Assembly: GCF_030182585.1 (NCBI RefSeq)
Contig: NZ_JARXOW010000001.1
Coordinates: 1,860,001 to 1,924,000 of the forward strand
Direction: 5' to 3'
DNA length: 64,000 bases
DNA from: Pedobacter faecalis
GTDB taxonomy: Bacteria; Bacteroidota; Bacteroidia; Sphingobacteriales; Sphingobacteriaceae
The first letter of the stretch is position 1, and every line of letters starts with the position of its first letter. The notes below the pieces were generated by a model. That model saw only the letters and a program-made list of their open reading frames with translations, had not been told where the DNA came from and ran no database searches. Made by a program: the position numbers and the translations under genes. Below, piece by piece: positions 8,439 through 17,840 of the stretch.

Positions 8439-10226
8439 ATGAAAACAGCAGCAGCCACCATCATTATTCTACTCGCATTTAATATGATCAGCAAGTCTCA
8501 GGTTAAAATTGGATTTGAAGTTAGCTTTACCGAACCACAGGCCCATTATGCCGAAATCGAAATGACAATTTCGGGGTTAAAGAAGGACCACGTCGACATC
8601 AGAATGCCAGTTTGGGCGCCTGGATCTTACCTGGTCAGGGAATTTTCCAAAAATATCGAAGGCCTGACTGCAAGTGCGAATAGTAAGTCCATCCGCACGG
8701 AGAAAATCAGGAAAAACGCCTGGCGCATTTATAGTGCAAATGCAAACAGCGTCAAGATAAAATACCGCATTTATGCTTTTGAAGTTTCTGTGCGCACCTC
8801 ATTTGTAGACGACAACCACGCTTTCTTGTCAACCACAGGTGTTTTTATGTATCCCGATGGTATGCTCGACATGCCGAGCACTGTTCGCATCAAGCCTTTC
8901 AAAGGCTGGGAAAAAGTATCTACCGGACTGGAGCCTGTAGCGGGTGAGCCCTTTACCTATGCGGCTGCTAATTTTGATATTCTGTACGACAGCCCGATTG
9001 AAGTGGGCAACCAGGATGTGTTTGAATTTACCGCCGGGGGAGTTAAGCATGAAGTAGCCATGGTTGGAGGCGGCAATTACGACGCGGAGAAACTGCAGAA
9101 AGATATGGCCCGCATTGTTGAAGAAGCAACCGCTATGTATGGTGAAAACCCGAATAAACATTACACTTTTATAGTGCATAACTATCAGAGCGGCGGCGGG
9201 GGACTGGAACACCTGAATTCAACCGTGCTGGGCGCGACACGAAATGGCTATACCAACCCTAAAACCTATCTCGGTTTCCTCAACCTGGTGGCGCATGAGT
9301 ACTATCATCTCTGGAACGTAAAGAGGCTAAGACCGCAGGCACTCGGACCTTTCGATTACGAGAACGAGAATTACACCACAAGCCTATGGGTAGCGGAAGG
9401 ATTTACCGCTTACTATGAAAACAAACTGATGCACCGTTCCGGGTTCCTCACGGACCAGGAAACTGTGCAAAACCTGGCCACGGCAATAACTGGTGTGGTC
9501 AACACCCCCGGAGCAAAAATACAATCGGTTGCAGAAGCCAGTTACGATGCCTGGATCAAATATTACAGGCCAAACGAAAACTCGAACAACAGCACCGTCT
9601 CCTATTACAGCAAAGGTGAGGTACTGGGAATGTTTATGGACTTAGAGATATCGAATGCAACAAAGGGAGCAAAAAACCTGGATGACGTAATGAAAGCGAT
9701 GTACGACGAATATTACAAAGCCAAGGGCCGTGGGTATACCGATGCCGAATTCAAGGCCATGGTTGAGAAGATCAGCGGAGCAGATTTCACAGCGTTTTGG
9801 GAGAAATATGTGAATGGCACCGGTCCCCTGGATTATGAGAAATACTTTGGTTATGCCGGCATAAAAGTGAAGAACATCACTGAAGGCCTCAACATTCCTT
9901 ACCTCGGAACAGCGACGAAGCGTACGGAAGCAGGATTCTTTGTATCCGCCGTGTCGCGAAATTCTGCTGCATGGACCGACGGTATTAACGTAAACGATGA
10001 ATTGATCAGTGTAGATGACGTCCCAGTGGATATTTCTATCGAGAACATGCCGGTTATTATGAGCAAAAAACCCGGGGAGTCTGTAAACATCCGCGTAAGA
10101 AGAGACGGGCTCATCAGAGATTTCAAGGTGACACTGAAAGCGAATCCAAATGTTAAACTGGAGGCTACCATAGATCCTAAGGCCACCGCTAAACAAAAAG
10201 CAGTGCTCAAAGGCTGGCTCAGATAG
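8439..10226 (+). CDS. M61-family glycyl aminopeptidase-like metallopeptidase with PDZ domain
   Basis: The chosen ATG at 8439 starts directly with a signal peptide (MKTAAATIIILLAFNM); the frame also opens with a TTG nine bases earlier, which is less likely. The 595-residue product has an M61 N-terminal domain, the zinc motif HEYYH at residues 286-290 followed by the downstream Glu helix (WVAEGFTAYYE), and a PDZ domain near the C-terminus (about 480-570). M61 enzymes are periplasmic or outer membrane gluzincins that act on small N-terminal residues. It stands alone, divergent from the efflux operon, and ends at a strong terminator. Confidence 0.9.
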   Translation: MKTAAATIIILLAFNMISKSQVKIGFEVSFTEPQAHYAEIEMTISGLKKDHVDIRMPVWAPGSYLVREFSKNIEGLTASANSKSIRTEKIRKNAWRIYSANANSVKIKYRIYAFEVSVRTSFVDDNHAFLSTTGVFMYPDGMLDMPSTVRIKPFKGWEKVSTGLEPVAGEPFTYAAANFDILYDSPIEVGNQDVFEFTAGGVKHEVAMVGGGNYDAEKLQKDMARIVEEATAMYGENPNKHYTFIVHNYQSGGGGLEHLNSTVLGATRNGYTNPKTYLGFLNLVAHEYYHLWNVKRLRPQALGPFDYENENYTTSLWVAEGFTAYYENKLMHRSGFLTDQETVQNLATAITGVVNTPGAKIQSVAEASYDAWIKYYRPNENSNNSTVSYYSKGEVLGMFMDLEISNATKGAKNLDDVMKAMYDEYYKAKGRGYTDAEFKAMVEKISGADFTAFWEKYVNGTGPLDYEKYFGYAGIKVKNITEGLNIPYLGTATKRTEAGFFVSAVSRNSAAWTDGINVNDELISVDDVPVDISIENMPVIMSKKPGESVNIRVRRDGLIRDFKVTLKANPNVKLEATIDPKATAKQKAVLKGWLR

Positions 10227-10240
10227 CCAGAGGCCGAAAC

Positions 10241-10279
10241 AAAAAAAACGCCGTGGTTGCCACGGCGTTTTTTTTTTTG
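10241..10279. terminator. Bidirectional intrinsic terminator
   Basis: A GC-rich stem (ACGCCGTGG / CCACGGCGT, loop TTG) is flanked by an A-run on the left and a T-run on the right, so it can work for the M61 gene on the plus strand and for the barrel-like gene on the minus strand. Confidence 0.85.
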
Positions 10280-10296
10280 TTTATAGAGATGTATCT

Positions 10297-10764
10297 CTAG
10301 AATGCATAACGCAAAGAAATTCCGAAGCGTGCGGCTGAGAAATCAGTACCATGATTTAAACGGAAAGCTGGTCTCCAATCAAAAGCAAAGTCTATCGGTG
10401 CACTCGGAATTTTATAATCAAGTCCGGCTACCGGTCTTAGCTGAACTACAGTAATCTCGTCACCGAAAAGAAAATTCGGACCAAGACCTAAATACCAGTC
10501 AAGTCCCGATGCCCCTTTTACACGATCGTTCCATTGAAGTTCTGCGCCTAGTCCGATCACATCCCCATCATAAAACAACAGGTTGGCGTCGATAGCTGTA
10601 TTACTGCTAAAGAAGTGCTTTGCATTAAAACCAACGCCCGTTGAGCCATCTCCTGCCTCAATACGCATTCCAAGCGCGGTTCTGTAATTTTGTGCCTGTG
10701 CGGTGCTCTCGTTAAAGAAAAACATCGCTGCACATCCAATAAGGGTAATAAACAATTTTTTCAT
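10297..10764 (-). CDS. Putative small outer membrane beta-barrel protein
   Basis: The 155-residue protein has a clear signal peptide (about 1-24, ending STAQAQ). The rest alternates polar and hydrophobic residues in short strands and ends in ...ISLRYAF, with the terminal aromatic residue typical of outer membrane barrels. Its length suits an eight-stranded barrel. Nothing indicates a ligand or enzyme activity. It is a single-gene unit, sharing the terminator with the convergent M61 gene. I do not recognise a named family beyond small porin-like proteins of Bacteroidota. Confidence 0.6.
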   Translation of the reverse strand: MKKLFITLIGCAAMFFFNESTAQAQNYRTALGMRIEAGDGSTGVGFNAKHFFSSNTAIDANLLFYDGDVIGLGAELQWNDRVKGASGLDWYLGLGPNFLFGDEITVVQLRPVAGLDYKIPSAPIDFAFDWRPAFRLNHGTDFSAARFGISLRYAF

Positions 10765-10850
10765 ATTGATATTTGTTTGTTGAAGTGATAAGCATTCAAC
10801 AAGTATTGTGCCGAATAAAGTCCATAGTAAGGATTATAATAAAGATCTAT

Positions 10851-10889
10851 AAAATAAAAGCCGCTAAAGATTTAAATCTCCAGCGGCTT
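10851..10889 (-). terminator. Intrinsic terminator after the S8 peptidase gene
   Basis: The arms AAGCCGCT and AGCGGCTT enclose a nested AAGATTTAAATCT stem, and on the minus strand the structure is followed by TTTATTTTA. It lies about 22 bases past the S8 peptidase stop. Confidence 0.7.
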
Positions 10890-10910
10890 CTCAACGATCT
10901 TTCTATTTTA

Positions 10911-12503
10911 CTATTTATAACCCTCTGCCAGTTTTAAAGCATTGTAGGCGTTAACGATTCCACCTGTTACACACAGGTCACTGAAAGGTACCGTCTTAGC
11001 ACCTGAGTCGTCTGTGATGGTAACCGACTGGTCAACTTTAACTACCGACTTCATAATGATATCTTTTACCTGAACGGCTGTTAACTTAGGATAATACGAA
11101 CGGATTAAAGCAGCCAGACCTGCTACTACCGGAGCGGCCATACTGGTACCGTTTAACTTTTCGTATTTTGAACCAGGTACTGTTGAGTTAATATTCACAC
11201 CAGGCGCAAACACGTCCACAGTGGTCTTACCGTAATTAGAAAAGCTCGCCTTAATAGTTCCGTCATTCTTCCAACCAGAGGCACCTACGGTTAACCATGA
11301 ACTTGCTACGCCTCCGTCCACATATCTTGGGTCAGGAAAATTCTCCTTCTCTTCAAGATTGTTGTTGTCATTACCTGCAGCATGTACAAGCAGTACATCT
11401 TTAGAAACAGCATACTTTACAGCTTCATCTACGATGCCCTTGTCCCAGGAATACGACTTTCCAAAGCTCATATTGATCACTTTAGCACCCTTATCAACAG
11501 CATAGCGAATGGCGTTTGCCACATCCTTATCACGCTCGTCGCCGTTAGGAACAGCACGCACCACCATAATATCTACATTGTCAGCTACACCCATAATGCC
11601 AAGACTGTTTGTGCGCATTGCACCAATAATACCAGCAACGTGGGTTCCGTGTCTTGCGTCCGGGCCCTGCACCTCGGCAGTTCCATAAAAGCGTTCCTTC
11701 ATGTTGTTCGGATCATCTCCAACAATAGAACGAGGATCATAATCAAGATTAAGGTTGTACTCCAGCTGGCTATGGTAGTGCTCATATCCCGGTTCGATCT
11801 GAGATTTGTAGAACTCAGCAAAGGTTTTGCCTTCTAGTTGCTGAAGCATGATCCGCTTAACATTAGCCTCCATATTGTCAGCCGGATCCAACGCTTTAAA
11901 ATCCTCAAGCGTAGGGTTTTCTTTCCCCATTTTTTTTACAACACCGTCGATGGCATTTTTCACTGCCGAAAACTGCTCCAGGCCAGCCTTCGCTTCAGCG
12001 ACCTCCTGATCAAATGCAGCTTTATTTTTTAAATAAGTTTCATAAGCGGCTTTGTCTGCTGCAGGAATCTGAGAAGCATCCTTGTCACCAAATCTGGCTT
12101 TATCGCGTCTCACCAAACGGGTCAGCTCCAAAGTTTCGTTATTGATTGATCCTTTCGCTGAACCCAAGAAACTCCAGCCTTTAACGTCATCAGTATAACC
12201 GTTTTTGTCATCATCCTTGCCGTTCCCCGCCTTTTCCTTCGGATTGACCCAGATTACCGGCTTAAGGTCTTCATGTTCAATATCCACTCCGGAATCTACC
12301 ACCGCAACAGTCACTTTCTTCGACTTCTTTCCTTTCAACAATTCGCTGTAGGCTTTTTCGGTACTGATCCCGAATGTAGAATCGGCCTGTAAATCAAGAT
12401 TCTGCCAGTTCGGCTTTTGCGAAAAAGACAAGAAAGGGACGGCAACCATCAATCCAACGCCCAGCAGGCCCTTACGAAAATTGTTCATCATTTTTTCAAT
12501 CAT
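10911..12503 (-). CDS. Secreted S8 (subtilisin-like) serine peptidase with long insertion
   Basis: I start at the ATG at 12503 (MIEKMMNNFRKGLL), which gives a signal peptide ending near LSFSQ and a 530-residue product; the frame extends upstream, but that part does not look like protein. The triad is present: Asp in VAVVDSGVDIEHEDL, His in HGTHVAGIIGA, Ser in GTSMAAPVVAGL, with the oxyanion Asn in HAAGND. About 200 residues separate Asp and His, where classical subtilisins have some tens. The insert is helical and charged and could regulate access or act as a built-in prodomain. It is likely exported to the periplasm or outside. Confidence 0.92.
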   Translation of the reverse strand: MIEKMMNNFRKGLLGVGLMVAVPFLSFSQKPNWQNLDLQADSTFGISTEKAYSELLKGKKSKKVTVAVVDSGVDIEHEDLKPVIWVNPKEKAGNGKDDDKNGYTDDVKGWSFLGSAKGSINNETLELTRLVRRDKARFGDKDASQIPAADKAAYETYLKNKAAFDQEVAEAKAGLEQFSAVKNAIDGVVKKMGKENPTLEDFKALDPADNMEANVKRIMLQQLEGKTFAEFYKSQIEPGYEHYHSQLEYNLNLDYDPRSIVGDDPNNMKERFYGTAEVQGPDARHGTHVAGIIGAMRTNSLGIMGVADNVDIMVVRAVPNGDERDKDVANAIRYAVDKGAKVINMSFGKSYSWDKGIVDEAVKYAVSKDVLLVHAAGNDNNNLEEKENFPDPRYVDGGVASSWLTVGASGWKNDGTIKASFSNYGKTTVDVFAPGVNINSTVPGSKYEKLNGTSMAAPVVAGLAALIRSYYPKLTAVQVKDIIMKSVVKVDQSVTITDDSGAKTVPFSDLCVTGGIVNAYNALKLAEGYK

Positions 12504-12577
12504 AAAAATTAGTTTTTTCAAAGTTAGTCTTAAAAAAGGATATGCGCGTAAGCATCCACCGGTGATAATCACCAATT

Positions 12578-13015
12578 TTAACTTACAACGATATTATCTG
12601 TCTCTCTTGCCATGACATCGGCAATAGAAGTTGAAGCAAGAACGTTAAGTGTGGCGTTTCTCACATCTATAAAAGTTTTTCGGATACCACATGTGACCTC
12701 ATCATGACACTCATCACATTTGCGGTAAAACTTTAAACTGGCGCAGGGTACCATGGCAATAGGCCCGTCGGTAATCCTTAAAATATCCGCTAAAAAGATA
12801 TCCCGGGGATCCTTGTTTAAACTGTAGCCGCCACCGGCACCCTTTTTACTGTACAGATAGCCGGCATTACGCATATCGAGCAAAATCTGTTCAAGAAACT
12901 TCCGGGGAATCATCTCCTGTTCCGCAAGCCGAACAATTTGCATCGGCGGATTTCCAGTGTTCTTGCCCAGTGCCACAAGCGCCTTTATCGCATACTTTGT
13001 TTTTTTAGACAGCAT
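12578..13015 (-). CDS. Rrf2-family transcriptional regulator with cysteine cluster
   Basis: The ATG at 13015 (MLSKKTKYAIKALVAL) is the canonical Rrf2 start, giving 145 residues. A winged helix-turn-helix (about 5-65, with the GAGGGYSL wing) is followed by Cys91, Cys100, Cys103 and Cys109 in the pattern CASLKFYRKCDECHDEVTC. Rrf2 proteins of the IscR/NsrR/CymR group use such cysteines to bind an iron-sulfur cluster and sense iron, redox or sulfur state; four cysteines make cluster binding plausible but unproven. It is divergent from the NtrC-like gene, with about 95 bases between starts. Confidence 0.88.
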   Translation of the reverse strand: MLSKKTKYAIKALVALGKNTGNPPMQIVRLAEQEMIPRKFLEQILLDMRNAGYLYSKKGAGGGYSLNKDPRDIFLADILRITDGPIAMVPCASLKFYRKCDECHDEVTCGIRKTFIDVRNATLNVLASTSIADVMARETDNIVVS

Positions 13016-13080
13016 ATTAGCAAATTTACAAAAAGATTCAGGTATTGTAAAGGTTCTACACCTTTTAGCACGGGATTTCG

Positions 13081-13088
13081 TAGTTTTG
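13081..13088 (+). promoter_or_regulatory. Bacteroidota-type -7 element (TAGTTTTG)
   Basis: TAGTTTTG fits TAnnTTTG and lies 21 bases upstream of the ATG of the NtrC-like regulator. No good TTTG box is seen at the usual distance upstream. Confidence 0.4.
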
Positions 13089-13109
13089 TAACACATCTAC
13101 CCATCCCCT

Positions 13110-14429
13110 ATGGCAAAAACACTAATCATTGAAGATGATTTAACTTTCTCCCATATATTGGAGGGCTTCCTGACTAAAAACGGGCATCAAGCTGTTTTAT
13201 ACCAGGACATTAAAACCAGTCTCCCAGCCCTGGAGCGGCAATCACCGGAGATCATCCTCCTTGATTACCGCCTTCCCGACGGCACGGGCATCGACGTACT
13301 TTCCTATTTACGGGACAGGCAGATGGATGTCCCGGTTGTGATCATGACCAGCTTCAACGACGTGCGTACAGCCGTAAGATCGATGCAAATGGGTGCGGTC
13401 GATTATATCACAAAGCCGGTGAACCCTGATGAGTTGCTCATGGTCATCAATCATGCACTTAACAGCGGCGATACGCCCTCCAGCATTGAATTTGCTGATG
13501 CCTTGAAGGGTAAAAGCCCGAATGCTGAAAAGTTATACGAACATATAGCGTTGGTAGCCCCCACAAATATGTCGGTCATTATTCAGGGCGAAAGCGGAAC
13601 GGGAAAAGAATACGCTGCGAGGGCGGTACATATGCAGAGCAGCCGTAAAGAGCATCCTTTTATTGCGATCGACTGCGGCGCTTTATCAAAAGAACTTGCA
13701 GCCAGCGAACTGTTCGGACACGTTAAAGGTGCTTTTACCGGGGCCCTTTCTGACAAGGCCGGCCAATTTCAGGCAGCCAATAAGGGGACAATTTTTCTGG
13801 ATGAAATCGGCAACCTGAGTTACGAAGTGCAGATCAAATTACTGCGTGCCTTGCAGGAACGGGTGATACAGCCCGTGGGAGGCACCAAAACGATTAAAAC
13901 CGATGTGCGCATCATCGCAGCCACAAACGACGATTTAAAAACAAGTGTTGCCAATGGCACCTTCCGGGAAGATCTTTACCACAGACTTAACGAATTTAAA
14001 ATTCAGCTGCCGCCATTGCGTAGCCGGGGGAAGGATATCGAGTTGTTCATCGATCATTTTGTTGCGCTGGCCAACAAGGACCTGAACAGGAATGTAAAGC
14101 ACATTTCGGCAGAAGCCAAAGAACTGCTCATGCGGTATGACTGGCCGGGAAATCTCAGGGAACTCAAAAACGTCATCAAACGGATGGTCCTGCTGACCCC
14201 CGGCGACACCGCAGAAGCGGGATCTTTACCAGAGGAAATGATCATTGCGATCAACCAGGACCCTAAGGCATCGGGATCAGACCTGAAAGCCATCAACGAA
14301 ACGAACGAGCGGGCGATGATCGTTGAAACACTGATCAAGGTAAAGTACAATAAGTCAAAAGCCGCCAAACTGCTTAATATCGACCGCAAGACGCTCTATA
14401 GCAAGATGGAGCGCTACGAGATCGATTAA
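13110..14429 (+). CDS. Sigma-54-dependent response regulator (NtrC family)
   Basis: The 439-residue protein has all three NtrC domains. The receiver (about 1-120) has acidic pocket E8/D9/D10, phospho-acceptor D52 in LLDYRLPDG and the switch Lys in YITKPVNP. The AAA+ domain (about 140-365) has Walker A GESGTGKE, the sigma-54 contact loop GAFTGA and Walker B IFLDEIGN. A Fis-type helix-turn-helix closes it (about 395-435, NKSKAAKLLNIDRKTLYSKM). It should activate sigma-54 promoters when phosphorylated. The hybrid kinase gene is convergent, 11 bases away, and is the natural partner candidate; the target genes cannot be named. Confidence 0.95.
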   Translation: MAKTLIIEDDLTFSHILEGFLTKNGHQAVLYQDIKTSLPALERQSPEIILLDYRLPDGTGIDVLSYLRDRQMDVPVVIMTSFNDVRTAVRSMQMGAVDYITKPVNPDELLMVINHALNSGDTPSSIEFADALKGKSPNAEKLYEHIALVAPTNMSVIIQGESGTGKEYAARAVHMQSSRKEHPFIAIDCGALSKELAASELFGHVKGAFTGALSDKAGQFQAANKGTIFLDEIGNLSYEVQIKLLRALQERVIQPVGGTKTIKTDVRIIAATNDDLKTSVANGTFREDLYHRLNEFKIQLPPLRSRGKDIELFIDHFVALANKDLNRNVKHISAEAKELLMRYDWPGNLRELKNVIKRMVLLTPGDTAEAGSLPEEMIIAINQDPKASGSDLKAINETNERAMIVETLIKVKYNKSKAAKLLNIDRKTLYSKMERYEID

Positions 14430-14440
14430 GAGATCCCGGT

Positions 14441-16858
14441 CTATGAAGTGATTTGCGAGGCTTTCTCACACAGCCGATCAAGCCCCTCTAAAAGTGGCAG
14501 AATATCCGCCTCCTTTCCTTCGGTGAGCGCGATTTCGCAACGCCTGAATTCAGAGGCCAGTTCAGCAGCTCCGATCTGAGCGGTGCGACCAGCGATCCGG
14601 TGAACAATCAACCGGACATTAGCGGTATCCCCTGCTTCTATGGCCAACCTGGCCTGCGCTATATCATTTCTTGAGTCCAGAACAAATCTCGACAGAATCT
14701 TTTTAAGCTGTTCCTCATCGCCGTAAGTCATTTTCCGCAGCGCAGTCAGGTCGAGTTTAGGACTATTGTCCGGCGAGCCCTGCTCTGTAAACAAAGCGAT
14801 GATCTCCGATTCCCGGAAAGGCTTCATCACCAAGTGATCAAAGCCGCTGGCAAGTAACAACTCCCTTTCGTCGGGAAGCACCTGGGCCGTTACCGCATAT
14901 AGCTTTACACCGGGAGTAATCCTTTTTCTCATCTCCTTACACAGTGTAATGCCGTCCATCCCCGGCATGCGAATATCGATGAACACATTTTTTACGCGCT
15001 CGTCCCAGGCTTCATTAAGCATATCCAGCGGAGCGTCAAAGCGTTTATAAGGGATAAAGTGCCGTTCAAAAATGACCGAAAATAAATCGAGTATAAGCGG
15101 GTCATCGTCTACCAGCCAGACCTTACCTTCAGAAAAAACTTTCGCTTCCGGCTTGTCTGGTATATCGATCTGTTGTGCCGCTGCCCGGAAGGTCAGATAG
15201 ACGGTGAATACACTACCCGCACCAGGTTTGCTCTTTACATAGATCCGACCGCCCTGCTGCTCAATGAGCGACTTAATAATGCTGAGCCCCAGCCCTGTAC
15301 CCATACGGTTGGCCACATGACCGTCAACCGCGCCAGCCTGTTCAAACTCATTAAAAATGATCTGCGTCTCGGCCTCCGTCATGCCCACACCCGTATCGGC
15401 CACTACAAACGTAAAATACAACTCGTCGTGCCGTTGCTTAAAGAACACTTTCAGCTTTACTTCCCCCTTAGGGGTGAACTTAACGGCATTACCCAGCAAA
15501 TTGTACAAGATCTGTTTAAGCCGAAAGGGATCACCGAAAACAAAGCGGACCGGTTCGAGCTGGAATTCGGAAGACAGCGTAAGCCCCCGGGCATCCGATT
15601 GCAAACGCATGACCGACATGACCTCGTCGAGCAGCTTGCGCATATCAAACAAGTCGCTCGCAAAACTAAACTTACCCGAGGTGATCCGGTTATAATCCAG
15701 TATTTCATTTACAATTTGCAGCAGGTGTTCGGAAGAATGGTGGATGGCCTCTATGTCCGATTTTTTTGGTTCCTTCTCGTTACGGATCAGATCCGCATAG
15801 CCGATGATCGACTGTAAAGGCGTCCTGATCTCGTGACTCATATTCGCCAGAAAACGCTGCTTTGCCATACCGTGATACTCTGCTTCCTCTTTCGCTTTTT
15901 CGAGCTCAGCGCGATATCTTTTGCTTCGGGTAAGATCTGTTAAAATAAAATATAACAGGATAGCCATCAGGAAAACGAACACCAAAAAAATGATGCTTAT
16001 TGTCCTGATACTGGTGTTCACAACGCCTTTCGCCTTAAAACCGCTTTGCTCGATCTGACTCACCACTTCAGCCTCCACCTGGCTCAGCACATCGACCATC
16101 TGACCGATCAGTTTTTCGTTCGCCACGGCCAGTTCCGCCTCTCTGCCCAGAAAGTTAGCCTGCTGCTTTCGCTGCTGGGCGGCGATGACCTGAAGAGAAC
16201 GCTCTAGATTGTGCGTGAGACTGTCTTCGGCGGATACCGCTATGGTATCACGTACCACCTTCTCCTCGCTCACAATACGGATCGGGCTATCATCGGAAGG
16301 ACGTTTCCGCCCGAAAATCCGGCCAAAGAAACTCCTGGGCTTTTCGTCAGTGGGATAGACTGTAGTGGTGGAAGTCTTTTGCTCCCTGGCTAAAATGGTA
16401 CTGTCGGACTGGGCATCTCTCTTATTCACCATATCGCTCACATCCCTGACCTGTTCAGAGAAGGCCTTGTCGTTCATCATAGCGGCGCGCACCCTGAGAT
16501 AATTCACAAACTGCTTATCGCGTCTTGACAGTAGCTTTTTTATCGCGCTGATCCTGGACAGTTGTACGGTATCCTCCTTATACAGCACGCCGAGCGAATC
16601 AAGCGCAATCCGCAGCTCACGCGAAGCCTTAAAGCCTTTACTGTACTGTGCCGAAACATTCAGGTTGGGTAGCCGTTGAAGCTGTTCTAGTCCCCCGATC
16701 CTCCTGGATATCACGTTGACCAGCCGGAGGCGCTCACTCGGTGCAGAGATGTTTTCCACCGTTTCCAGCATTTCGTTGAAAGCTGTCCGGCTCACGCCCC
16801 ATGCCAGAAAGAGTGCAAGGCAGGCTAGCAACAGGGCCGTGATGATCTTAACTCTCAT
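14441..16858 (-). CDS. Hybrid sensor histidine kinase with receiver and HPt domains
   Basis: The 805-residue protein has transmembrane helices at about 6-22 and 287-307 flanking a helical periplasmic sensor region. A HisKA domain (His342 in ANMSHEIRTPLQ), a HATPase domain (N-box LLGNAVKF, G-boxes DTGVGM and GTGLGLSI), a receiver (about 575-690, Asp in VFIDIRMPGMDG) and a C-terminal HPt (His in IVHRIAGRTAQIG) follow. This is a full phosphorelay in one chain that can pass phosphate to a free receiver such as the adjacent NtrC-like protein. The start overlaps the stop of the GlxA-like gene by one base (TGATG), so the two are translationally coupled. The signal is unknown. Confidence 0.92.
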   Translation of the reverse strand: MRVKIITALLLACLALFLAWGVSRTAFNEMLETVENISAPSERLRLVNVISRRIGGLEQLQRLPNLNVSAQYSKGFKASRELRIALDSLGVLYKEDTVQLSRISAIKKLLSRRDKQFVNYLRVRAAMMNDKAFSEQVRDVSDMVNKRDAQSDSTILAREQKTSTTTVYPTDEKPRSFFGRIFGRKRPSDDSPIRIVSEEKVVRDTIAVSAEDSLTHNLERSLQVIAAQQRKQQANFLGREAELAVANEKLIGQMVDVLSQVEAEVVSQIEQSGFKAKGVVNTSIRTISIIFLVFVFLMAILLYFILTDLTRSKRYRAELEKAKEEAEYHGMAKQRFLANMSHEIRTPLQSIIGYADLIRNEKEPKKSDIEAIHHSSEHLLQIVNEILDYNRITSGKFSFASDLFDMRKLLDEVMSVMRLQSDARGLTLSSEFQLEPVRFVFGDPFRLKQILYNLLGNAVKFTPKGEVKLKVFFKQRHDELYFTFVVADTGVGMTEAETQIIFNEFEQAGAVDGHVANRMGTGLGLSIIKSLIEQQGGRIYVKSKPGAGSVFTVYLTFRAAAQQIDIPDKPEAKVFSEGKVWLVDDDPLILDLFSVIFERHFIPYKRFDAPLDMLNEAWDERVKNVFIDIRMPGMDGITLCKEMRKRITPGVKLYAVTAQVLPDERELLLASGFDHLVMKPFRESEIIALFTEQGSPDNSPKLDLTALRKMTYGDEEQLKKILSRFVLDSRNDIAQARLAIEAGDTANVRLIVHRIAGRTAQIGAAELASEFRRCEIALTEGKEADILPLLEGLDRLCEKASQITS

Positions 16859-17835
16859 CAGGCCGACATCACCCGGTTATATTTTGCCCTGTACTGGATG
16901 GGTGACAGGCCCGTCACACGCTTAAAAGTACTCCGAAAAGCTTTGGTGTCTGTATAGCCCACCTTATACATCACCTCATTGATGTTTTCTCTCGACGATT
17001 CCAGGCTCATTTTGGCTGCCTCTATCTTCACACGCTGGATATATTCTACGATCGTATTGTCCGTAGCCTTTTTAAATCTGCGTTCCAGGTTGCGGCGACC
17101 AATAGCCTGCATGGAAGCCAGTTCATCGATTGTTATTTTCTTTTGAAAATTACTTTCTATATACTCCTGAATTTTTTTGACCGGCTCATCTTCATGTCCT
17201 TTCTGACCCTGAAAAATGGTAAAAGGTAATTGGTTTTGCCTGTCCAGCTCTATAGCGAATACCTTAGCAGAAAGCACAGCGATCTCCCTCCCTGCATATT
17301 TCTCGATAAGATACAGAATCAGGTTGAGATACGAAAACGCACCACCGCTGGAATAAATGCGGTGCTCGTCGGTAATAATCTTTTGCGTTACCAGCTGCAC
17401 ATCAGGAAACATCTGACGGAAGGCACTTTCGGCCATCCAGTGCGTAGCGCATTTCCGGCCGCTTAGCAAACCTGTAGAAGCTAGCAGGAAAGCACCCAGA
17501 CAAAGGCTGGCAACCTCCGCTCCAGCTTCGTATTGTTTTTTTATCCAGGGCAGGAAGGCCTTATTCTGATCTATGGCGTCCGACAAATCGCCGTCGACAG
17601 CAGGAATGATGATAAGGTCTGTCTGCGCCACGTCGTCGACCAAAGAATCGGTATTAACGGTAAACAAGCCGCCGCTGACCGGCGTTTCCCTGGTCAGCCC
17701 GATCAGCTCCACCTGGAATACCGGTGGCTTTCCCTGTTGTTTTGCAAACTGATTCACCTGACTAAACAACTGCCGCGAGCCTTCCAGGCTACCCAGTATG
17801 GCACCTCTCGGAACTAAAATCGAAATGTGTTTCAT
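16858..17835 (-). CDS. GlxA-like transcriptional regulator (DJ-1/PfpI domain plus AraC HTH)
   Basis: The ATG at 17835 (MKHISILVPRGA) is preferred over the frame opening at 17913, which would overlap the upstream gene by 73 bases. The 325-residue product has an N-terminal glutamine amidotransferase-like DJ-1/PfpI domain with a nucleophile-elbow Cys (EVASLCLGAFLLAS). A C-terminal AraC-type double helix-turn-helix (about 225-320) follows. In GlxA-type regulators the first domain is a ligand sensor, usually not an enzyme. It starts 5 bases after the ada-like stop and its own stop overlaps the kinase start, forming a tight three-gene unit. The effector is unknown. Confidence 0.88.
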   Translation of the reverse strand: MKHISILVPRGAILGSLEGSRQLFSQVNQFAKQQGKPPVFQVELIGLTRETPVSGGLFTVNTDSLVDDVAQTDLIIIPAVDGDLSDAIDQNKAFLPWIKKQYEAGAEVASLCLGAFLLASTGLLSGRKCATHWMAESAFRQMFPDVQLVTQKIITDEHRIYSSGGAFSYLNLILYLIEKYAGREIAVLSAKVFAIELDRQNQLPFTIFQGQKGHEDEPVKKIQEYIESNFQKKITIDELASMQAIGRRNLERRFKKATDNTIVEYIQRVKIEAAKMSLESSRENINEVMYKVGYTDTKAFRSTFKRVTGLSPIQYRAKYNRVMSA

Positions 17836-17840
17836 AGTCC

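Noticed and set aside
15173..15817. Plus-strand frame of 214 codons opposite the hybrid kinase
   Set aside because: It covers the HATPase and HisKA region of the kinase and is composed of shadow codons only.
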